DNA of 64,000 nucleotides from Natronohydrobacter thiooxidans (GTDB lineage: Bacteria > Pseudomonadota > Alphaproteobacteria > Rhodobacterales > Rhodobacteraceae): contig NZ_MJAP01000034.1 in the NCBI RefSeq assembly GCF_001884735.1, forward strand, positions 620,001 to 684,000, given 5' to 3'. This document shows positions 57,700 through 64,000 of this stretch, piece after piece; the first letter of the stretch is position 1; every line of letters begins with the position of its first letter. Both the position numbers and the translations under genes were made by a program. The notes under the pieces were generated by a model. It saw only the letters and a program-made list of their open reading frames with translations. It was not told where the DNA came from and did no database searches.

Positions 57700-58677
57700 T
57701 CAGGCCAAAGCCGCCTGCCGCGCCTCCCGCAGCCGCGTGAAATCATCGCCCGCATGATAGCTTGATCGCGTCAGCGGCGTGGCCGAGACCATCGAGAACC
57801 CCTTGCCCCAGGCGGCTTTCTCATAGGCTTTGAACTCATCGGGCGTGACGAACCGATCCACCCGGTGATGGCGCGGCGTCGGTTGCAGATATTGCCCGAT
57901 GGTGATGAAATCCACATCTGCGGCGCGCATGTCATCCATGACCTGCAACACGCCCTGCCGGTCCTCGCCCAGCCCTACCATGATGCCGGATTTGGTGAAC
58001 ATCATCGGATTGAGTTCCTTCACCCGTTGCAACAGCCGCAGGCTGTGGAAATAGCGCGCACCGGGGCGCACTTCCGGATATAGCCCCGGCACGGTTTCCA
58101 GATTGTGATTGAACACATCAGGCCCTGCCGCCACGACCGTTTCCAGCGCCGAAGGGGCGCATTTCAGGAAATCCGGCGTCAGGATCTCGATTGTCGTGCC
58201 GGGCGCGCGATGGCGCACCGCGCGGATGGTCTGGGCGAAATGCTCGGCACCCCCGTCCTCCAGATCATCGCGGTCAACGCTCGTGATCACCACATGTTTC
58301 AGCCCCAGTTTGGCGACCGCATCGGCCACGCGCCCCGGCTCGAAAATATCCAGCGTATCGGGGCGCCCGGTCGCCACATTGCAGAATGTGCAGCCGCGCG
58401 TGCAGATCTCGCCCATGATCATCATGGTGGCGTGACCCTGGCTCCAGCATTCGCCGACATTCGGGCAGCCCGCTTCCTCGCAGACGGTCGCCAGCTTGTG
58501 CTCGCGCATGATCCTGTGGGTTTCGGCATAGGCTGCCCCGCCCGGCGCCTTGACGCGAATCCAGTCGGGTTTCTTGGGCTGCGCCTGCACAGGCTTGCGG
58601 GCTTTCTCCGGGTGGCGCTGGTCGGGCAGTTTCAAGTCGCGCAAGGCGTGGCCTCCTCCAAATCTCCGGTCTGACAT
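57700..58677 (-). CDS. lipA: Lipoyl synthase
   Basis: Radical SAM enzyme inserting sulfur at C6 and C8 of octanoyl groups. The 325-residue protein has the auxiliary cluster motif [12 protein letters not shown] near residue 70 and the radical [13 protein letters not shown] near 97, then [10 protein letters not shown] and [14 protein letters not shown]. The start at 58677 begins [20 protein letters not shown]; the longer frame from 59076 overlaps oxyR and is rejected. Confidence 0.95.
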   Translation of the reverse strand: MSDRRFGGGHALRDLKLPDQRHPEKARKPVQAQPKKPDWIRVKAPGGAAYAETHRIMREHKLATVCEEAGCPNVGECWSQGHATMMIMGEICTRGCTFCNVATGRPDTLDIFEPGRVADAVAKLGLKHVVITSVDRDDLEDGGAEHFAQTIRAVRHRAPGTTIEILTPDFLKCAPSALETVVAAGPDVFNHNLETVPGLYPEVRPGARYFHSLRLLQRVKELNPMMFTKSGIMVGLGEDRQGVLQVMDDMRAADVDFITIGQYLQPTPRHHRVDRFVTPDEFKAYEKAAWGKGFSMVSATPLTRSSYHAGDDFTRLREARQAALA

Positions 58678-58733
58678 AGCCGTGAATCGCCCGAAAAACA
58701 ACGCATCCTGCGCAAGACCGCCATGCACCCCGC

Positions 58734-59678
58734 TCATGGCGGCGTGGCGCGCGGTGCAATCGCTTCGGCCCGCGCCAGCAACTCGGACCCGGCGGCACAG
58801 AGATGCGCCTGCAAATCCTCGAACCAGACCCCGCCCGCGCTGCCCTTGCGCCGCACCAGCGCGATCTGCCGCGCGGGTTCCGGGGCCGCGAACCGGCGCA
58901 GACTCAGCGTCGGGCTCGCTGCCATTTCCGAGCTCAGCGCGATTTCCGGCAGAAAGGTCAGCCCGAAACCTTCCGCCACCAGCCCGCAGAGCGTGCCCAG
59001 CGAGGATGCCCCCAGATCGAGCCGCGTCTGACGCCGGTCGAGCCTGCAGAATTCCAGTGCCTGATCGGCCAGACAATGTCCCTCATCCAGAAGCAGCAGA
59101 TGTTCGGGCCGCAGCGCGACCGGGCGCAGCGCCTCGGAACCGTCGCCCAGCGCCTCCAGCCGCGCTTGGGTGCCCGCCAGCAGGAAGCGGTCTTCGAACA
59201 ATTGCGCCACCTCCAGATCGGGGTTTGCGGGCGGATCGGCCAGCACCACCGCATCCAGGCGCCCCTCGCGCAGCGCGCTCAGCAGAACCGCGGTCTGCGC
59301 CTCACGCAGCCGCAGATCGCGCGTGATATCCGCCGCGCGCAGCCGCGCCAATGTGCCTGCCAGCAGATAGGGCGCAACCGTGGGAATCATGCCCACATTC
59401 AGCGCAGCCCCCAAAGTCTCGCGCCGCGCACTTGCTTCCAGTTCCATCGCCTCGGACAGCACCCGCCCGGCGCGCTCCAGCACCGCGCGCCCCTCGCGCG
59501 TCAGCCGCACATCGCGCGGCAGGCGCTCGACCAGTTGCACACCAAGTACGGCTTCCAACTCCCTGATCTGCATGGACAAAGCGGGTTGTGTGACATTGGC
59601 GAGTTCAGCCGCACGCCCGAAATTGCGCGCCTCGGCCAAAGCGCGGAAATACTGCAATTGTTTCAGGGTGATTTTCAT
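58734..59678 (-). CDS. oxyR: Hydrogen peroxide-sensing transcription factor OxyR
   Basis: LysR-family activator. The 314-residue protein has the N-terminal winged HTH ([38 protein letters not shown]) and, decisive for OxyR, the redox pair in [14 protein letters not shown], matching Cys199 and Cys208 of the E. coli protein. AAAGGACC lies upstream of the ATG. No catalase or peroxidase gene is adjacent, so its targets lie elsewhere. Confidence 0.9.
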   Translation of the reverse strand: MKITLKQLQYFRALAEARNFGRAAELANVTQPALSMQIRELEAVLGVQLVERLPRDVRLTREGRAVLERAGRVLSEAMELEASARRETLGAALNVGMIPTVAPYLLAGTLARLRAADITRDLRLREAQTAVLLSALREGRLDAVVLADPPANPDLEVAQLFEDRFLLAGTQARLEALGDGSEALRPVALRPEHLLLLDEGHCLADQALEFCRLDRRQTRLDLGASSLGTLCGLVAEGFGLTFLPEIALSSEMAASPTLSLRRFAAPEPARQIALVRRKGSAGGVWFEDLQAHLCAAGSELLARAEAIAPRATPP

Positions 59679-60036
59679 CAGTTGTTGGTCCTTTCGCGAC
59701 GCCCTGATTCCTGCATGCCCCGCCACGCGCCACTGTGCTGACGCAGCGTCAATCCCTGAGATATGTCAAGCCCGCCTTGCGCCGCATAGGACGCGGACAA
59801 TCCTGGCCCCTTCTGAGGATTGTCTTGCAAGCCGAAACATAGTCCGGAGTCTTCATGAAGAATGCCGTCTGCAACACTGTTTTTTTAACCTTTTTCTCAA
59901 GCGGCGATGTAGTTTGCTTCGTAGCCCGCAGTCACCAGCCCCCATGCGCATGGCACGCTGCGGGACGCGGGTGCGTATTGTCCAGATAAGCGTAGAATCA
60001 AAATTTGCAGCCTTGCGGCTTCTAGAGGAGACCGAA
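59679..60036. other. 358-base divergent gap between oxyR and the acidic protein gene
   Basis: No gene is supported. A T-rich block (ACTGTTTTTTTAACC around 59876-59890) is the most AT-rich part. It must carry the promoters of oxyR and of the gene at 60037. I did not find a clear four-part ATAG-spaced OxyR site. Confidence 0.4.
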
Positions 60037-60864
60037 ATGCCCAGAGTATTCACTTATGAGGAAAACGGACTGTCCTATACTGTGACAGTCTATGAAAGCG
60101 ATGGCCAGATTTTCGCGGATGTCACGGTGAATTCCGGCTTCATGAATGTGAACGCCATCTATACGGGGGATAGCGATTTTTCCGGTTCCAGTGCGAGCCT
60201 GAAGGGGCCGCTGAACATGAATGGTGCCGGCTCGCAATTCGAAGGCGAACGGGTGCAGTGGGATGATGCCATCGAACTCAGCCGTCCCGGGCTTGGCCAT
60301 CAGGATCCGGACAACCCGACCTTCCTTCAGGCAGGCGACACCCTGACCGTCGCGCTGAATGTGACCAGCATCGAGGATGTCGATTTCGTGGGCATCCGCG
60401 CCACCTCGACCAGCACGCCGGAAGGATCGATCAAGGGCGTCTCGGGCAACCCTGTCGATGAAGATGATAACGGCGATGATGATGACGATGGCGACGCCAT
60501 CTATTCCAAGGTGTTTTTCGTCTATGATGCCGACGCGGATGTGCTTGGCGGTTTCATCTTCACCGCAGATGACCTGCCCGAGGACGCCGAAGGCACCTTC
60601 GCCGATTATGTCGCGCTGTTCGAGGACACGGAATTCGCCGATCTGTCCGAGATCAACACCGTGATCTTCTATTCCGGCGATGACCTTGAAGAGGTGTTCC
60701 GTCTCGAAGGGCCTTTCGAAGATAGCGACGCGCTTCTCGCAGCCTATAACGAGGCCGTTCAGGCCGAAGAAGTCTCGGATCTGATGTTTGCCTTTGTCGG
60801 GGATGATGCCGAAGACACCAGCGATGACGCCGAGGACACCGAAGAAGAGGTGTCGGTTTTCTGA
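60037..60864 (+). CDS. Highly acidic orphan protein
   Basis: 275 residues, no signal peptide and no transmembrane segment. N-terminal half is beta-rich (VFTYEENGLSYTVTVYESDGQIFADVTVNSGF). The middle has a poly-Asp stretch (DEDDNGDDDDDGDA, near residue 145) resembling calcium-binding repeats, and the tail is Asp/Glu-rich with a repeat (DAEDTSDDAEDTEEE). Strong AGAGGAGA ribosome binding site. I recognise no family. An extremely low pI suggests a DNA-mimic, a calcium-binding or a salt-adapted protein; all are guesses. Confidence 0.75.
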   Translation: MPRVFTYEENGLSYTVTVYESDGQIFADVTVNSGFMNVNAIYTGDSDFSGSSASLKGPLNMNGAGSQFEGERVQWDDAIELSRPGLGHQDPDNPTFLQAGDTLTVALNVTSIEDVDFVGIRATSTSTPEGSIKGVSGNPVDEDDNGDDDDDGDAIYSKVFFVYDADADVLGGFIFTADDLPEDAEGTFADYVALFEDTEFADLSEINTVIFYSGDDLEEVFRLEGPFEDSDALLAAYNEAVQAEEVSDLMFAFVGDDAEDTSDDAEDTEEEVSVF

Positions 60865-60886
60865 ACGCTCTGCTGATCCAGATTAG

Positions 60887-60914
60887 GCATGGCCGGATCT
60901 CGCTCCGGCCATGC
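60887..60914. terminator. Bidirectional hairpin between the acidic gene and mfd
   Basis: GCATGGCCGGA (60887-60897) and TCCGGCCATGC (60904-60914) form an 11-bp perfect stem with a 6-nt loop between convergent genes. No long T-run. Confidence 0.6.
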
Positions 60915-60927
60915 GTCTCCAAACCCC

Positions 60928-63900
60928 TCAGCTCTCCGCCGCCCTTGCGGCCAGATCACGCGCGATGGCAAAAGCCCCGCGCACGCGCTCTTTCTCGGTG
61001 CCCCAGTCACGCTGCACGATGATCTTGTTATCCTTGATCTTCGCCAGCCCTTTCTCACACTGAATGAACTCGACCAGCCCTTTGGGCGAGGCATATTTGT
61101 CGCGGTGAAACTGGATCATGGCGCCTTTCGGCCCGGCATCGAGCTTCGCGATCCCCGCGCGTTTGCATTCCGCCTTGATCCGCACCACCGCCAGAAGCGT
61201 GTTCACCTCGCGCGGCAGTTTCCCGAACCGGTCGATCAGTTCCGCAGCGAAGCCTTCCAGATCGACCTTGCTCGCGAGCCCCGAAAGACGTCGATAGAGG
61301 CCAAGGCGCACATCCAGATCCGGCACATAATCTTCCGGGATCAGCACTGGCACGCCCAGATTGATCTGCGGCGACCATTGCCCGTCCAGATCCTCCAGCG
61401 AGGTGATCTCGCCCGAGCGCAGCCGCGCGATGGTTTCTTCCAGCATCTGCTGGTAGAGTTCATACCCCACTTCCTTGATATGGCCGGACTGTTCCTCGCC
61501 CAGAATATTCCCCGCCCCGCGCAGGTCCATGTCATGCGACGCCAGATTGAACCCCGCGCCCAGACTATCGAGCGAGGCCAGGAGTTTCAGCCGCCGCTGC
61601 GCCTGCGGCGTCAGCGGGCTGCGCGGCTTCGTGGTCAGGAAGCAATAGGCCCGCGTCTTGGAGCGCCCCACGCGGCCCCGGATCTGGTAAAGCTGCGCCA
61701 GACCGAACATATCCGCCCGGTGCACGATCATCGTATTCGCGCGCGGAATATCCAGCCCCGATTCCACGATGCTCGTGGCCAGCAGCACATCATATTTCCC
61801 GTCATAAAACGCGTTCATCCGCTCATCGAGTTCCCCTGCCGCCATCTGCCCATTGGCGATGACGTAACTCACCTCCGGCACATGGGTTTTCAGGAACTCC
61901 TCGATCTCGGGCAGATCCGAGATGCGCGGCACCACGAAAAACGACTGCCCGCCGCGGTAATGCTCGCGCAACAGTGCTTCGCGCAGGGTCAGCGTGTCGA
62001 ATTCGGACACATAGGTGCGGATCGCCAGCCGGTCCACCGGCGGGGTCTGGATGATCGAGAGGTCCCGCACGCCCGTCAGCGACAATTGCAACGTGCGCGG
62101 GATCGGGGTCGCGGTCAGCGTCAGCACATGAATATCGCTGCGCAACTCCTTCAGCCGCTCCTTATGGCCCACGCCGAAATGTTGTTCTTCGTCAATAACT
62201 AACAGGCCGAGATTGGCGAATTTCACCCCCTTGGCCAGCAGCGCATGGGTGCCGATGCAGATATCCACTGCGCCCTTGGCCAGCCCTTCGCGCGTGGCGC
62301 TGGCATCCTTTGCATTAACAAAGCGCGACAAGGGCCTGACATTGATCGGAAATCCCCGGAAGCGTTCGGCAAAGGTCTTGTAATGCTGCCGCGCGAGCAG
62401 AGTCGTGGGCGCTATCACCGCCACCTGCACCCCCGACATGGCCGCGATAAAGGCCGCGCGCATCGCCACTTCGGTCTTGCCGAAACCGACATCGCCCACA
62501 ACCAGCCGGTCCATGGGCCGCCCGCTATCGAAATCATCCAGCACATCCTCAATGGCGCGCAGCTGGTCATCGGTTTCCGAATAGGGGAAACGGGCCAGAA
62601 ACTCCTCCCAAATCCCGTCGGGTGCGGTGAACATCGGCGCCTTGCGCAACTGCCGCTCGGCGGCAATGCGGATCAGCTTGTCGGCGATCTCGCGGATGCG
62701 CTGCTTCAGCCGCGCCTTCTTCGCCTGCCATGCACCACCGCCCAGCTTGTCAAGCAAGCCCTCTTCATGGCCGTAGCGCGACAAAAGCTCGATATTCTCG
62801 ACCGGCAGAAACAGCCGGTCGCCGCCCGCATATTCCAGCGCGATACATTCATGCGGGGCCCCCATCGCGGTGATGGTTTCCAGCCCGGTATAGCGCCCCA
62901 CCCCATGCTCGACATGCACAACCAGATCACCGGGGCTCAGGCTCTGGGCTTCGGTCAGGAAATTCTCGGCCCGCTTGCGCCGCTTGCTGCGATTCACCAG
63001 CCGGTCGCCCAGAACATCCTGTTCGGAAATCACCGTCAGGCCCGGCGCTTCAAACCCTTCCTCCAGCGGCCAGACGGCCAGATACAGCCCGCTCTTGCCC
63101 TCCAGATCGCGCGCAGTCGCAATCGTCTTGCCCAGACCCGCGCCATGATCCTCCAACAGCCCCGACAGCCGCTCGCGCGCGCCCTCGGAATGGCTGGCCA
63201 GCACCACATTGCCCTGTTGCAGCCGCTCGGTGACATGCGCGGCGAGTGCGTCGAACACATTCGCCCCCGCCTGCCGCTCGGGGGCAAAGCTGCGCCCTGC
63301 CCGCCCGCCGGCATCGACCACCCCCGGCCCCGGTGCCGTCCGCAAGGGGTTCAACTGTACCACCCGCCGCCCCGCAAGCGCCTCCTGCCAGCCTGCATCA
63401 TCCAGATAGAGCAGCTTGGGCGGACAGGGCTTGTAGACCGTATCCAGCCGCCCCTTGGCGCTCATCGCCTCGCGCCGTGCATCATACTGATCGGCAATCC
63501 CCTCCCAGCGGGCGGCGCGCGCGGCCTCCAACTGGTCATCCAGCACCACCGAGGCGCCGGGCAGATAGGCAAGCAGCGTCTCCATCTGCGCATGAAAGAA
63601 GGGCAGCCAATGCTCCATCCCCTGATGCTTGCGCCCCGCACTCACCGCCTCATAGAGCGGATCATCACTGCCTGCTGCGCCAAACTCGATCCGGTAATTC
63701 TGCCGGAACCGCGTGATCGCCGCCTCATCAAGGATGATCTCGGACACAGGCGCAAATTCGACCACCTGCAATTTCTCCAGCGAGCGCTGCGTCGCGGGAT
63801 CGAACCGCCGCGCCCCGTCCAGCACATCCCCGAACAGATCCAGCCGCACCGGCCCACCCTCTCCCGGCGGGTAGATGTCGAAAATGCCCCCCCGAATCGC

Positions 63901-64000
63901 GAAATCGCCCGGCTCCGTCACGGTCGGCGATTGCGCAAACCCCATCCGCACCAGCCAGTGCCGCAAAGCCTGCTCATCCAGCCGCTTGCCCACAGTGGCG
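60928..64000 (-). CDS. mfd: Transcription-repair coupling factor Mfd (5' end outside window)
   Basis: Removes stalled RNA polymerase and recruits UvrA. About 1023 residues lie within the window; the start codon is beyond the right edge (roughly the first 100-150 residues are missing). Visible: UvrB-homology part ([14 protein letters not shown]), the RNA-polymerase-interacting CarD-like domain ([23 protein letters not shown]), the helicase Walker [56 protein letters not shown] and the TRCF C-terminal domain. Confidence 0.96.
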   Translation of the reverse strand, partial: ATVGKRLDEQALRHWLVRMGFAQSPTVTEPGDFAIRGGIFDIYPPGEGGPVRLDLFGDVLDGARRFDPATQRSLEKLQVVEFAPVSEIILDEAAITRFRQNYRIEFGAAGSDDPLYEAVSAGRKHQGMEHWLPFFHAQMETLLAYLPGASVVLDDQLEAARAARWEGIADQYDARREAMSAKGRLDTVYKPCPPKLLYLDDAGWQEALAGRRVVQLNPLRTAPGPGVVDAGGRAGRSFAPERQAGANVFDALAAHVTERLQQGNVVLASHSEGARERLSGLLEDHGAGLGKTIATARDLEGKSGLYLAVWPLEEGFEAPGLTVISEQDVLGDRLVNRSKRRKRAENFLTEAQSLSPGDLVVHVEHGVGRYTGLETITAMGAPHECIALEYAGGDRLFLPVENIELLSRYGHEEGLLDKLGGGAWQAKKARLKQRIREIADKLIRIAAERQLRKAPMFTAPDGIWEEFLARFPYSETDDQLRAIEDVLDDFDSGRPMDRLVVGDVGFGKTEVAMRAAFIAAMSGVQVAVIAPTTLLARQHYKTFAERFRGFPINVRPLSRFVNAKDASATREGLAKGAVDICIGTHALLAKGVKFANLGLLVIDEEQHFGVGHKERLKELRSDIHVLTLTATPIPRTLQLSLTGVRDLSIIQTPPVDRLAIRTYVSEFDTLTLREALLREHYRGGQSFFVVPRISDLPEIEEFLKTHVPEVSYVIANGQMAAGELDERMNAFYDGKYDVLLATSIVESGLDIPRANTMIVHRADMFGLAQLYQIRGRVGRSKTRAYCFLTTKPRSPLTPQAQRRLKLLASLDSLGAGFNLASHDMDLRGAGNILGEEQSGHIKEVGYELYQQMLEETIARLRSGEITSLEDLDGQWSPQINLGVPVLIPEDYVPDLDVRLGLYRRLSGLASKVDLEGFAAELIDRFGKLPREVNTLLAVVRIKAECKRAGIAKLDAGPKGAMIQFHRDKYASPKGLVEFIQCEKGLAKIKDNKIIVQRDWGTEKERVRGAFAIARDLAARAAES

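Overview
This is a GC-rich alphaproteobacterial chromosome segment that fits the order Rhodobacterales. Evidence is the adjacent SciP (DUF1153) and CtrA cell-cycle regulators, an alphaproteobacterial-type LexA box (GTTC-N7-GTTC), a ribosomal-protein promoter of the TTGCCT-17-TAACAG kind, and gene families such as DUF2927 and the liv ATPase with a DEVGAGV Walker B. Genus and species cannot be fixed from the sequence. Almost everything is chromosomal housekeeping. I saw no tRNA, rRNA, CRISPR array, prophage or insertion sequence.

Layout. 1-3774 (minus): a liv branched-chain amino-acid uptake locus (livG cut by the window edge, livJ-type binding protein) behind guaA, whose leader holds a short ORF and a hairpin that covers its ribosome binding site. 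4007-7802 (plus): fabG, acpP, fabF, mltG, linking fatty acid synthesis to peptidoglycan trimming. 8028-15661 (minus): an acetyltransferase-like gene, pyrE, pyrC, a hydrolase-like protein of unknown role, rsmA-pdxA, a DUF2059 secreted protein, mnmA. 15806-23736 (plus): sciP, ctrA, ligA, recG, an SOS-box-controlled 33-residue membrane peptide, trmFO, gluQ. 23714-31849: hisI, an IscU-like scaffold, a fused acetate kinase/PduL phosphotransacylase, a lone fliG, purB, a SulP transporter and two small secreted proteins. 32095-35431 (minus): tsf, rpsB, a coiled-coil/kinase-like protein, deoD. 35528-37701 (plus): hisB, hisH, rluB.

37837-44163 (plus) is the most distinctive locus: a 26-residue membrane peptide, XpaC, TelA, a DUF2927 lipoprotein, a base-compositionally foreign DUF6338 pair, an SPFH-GYF protein and a zinc-ribbon membrane protein. 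It looks like an envelope or toxic-anion stress module with a later insertion. 44176-50772 holds a PfkB kinase, dtd, a HAD phosphatase, an aldo/keto reductase, an I78 inhibitor lipoprotein, YbjN, proC, csaA and a D-2-hydroxyacid dehydrogenase. 51071-52765 is an AT-rich DUF262/DUF1524 (GmrSD-like) nuclease gene, probably a horizontally acquired phage-defence gene, with a 20-bp palindrome over its promoter. 52930-64000: tauE, guaB, a TehA/SLAC1 family channel, gph, rpe, lipA, oxyR, a very acidic orphan protein and mfd (cut by the right edge).

Two non-genic signals stand out. A 22-bp intergenic element, GAGTATTT-N3-GCAAGAAAATG, occurs four times with 19 invariant positions. Several leader structures look regulatory: the guaA leader hairpin, the LexA box at 21231, the DUF262 palindrome and CtrA-like boxes before ctrA. 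Functions below come from family recognition by eye; no database search was possible.
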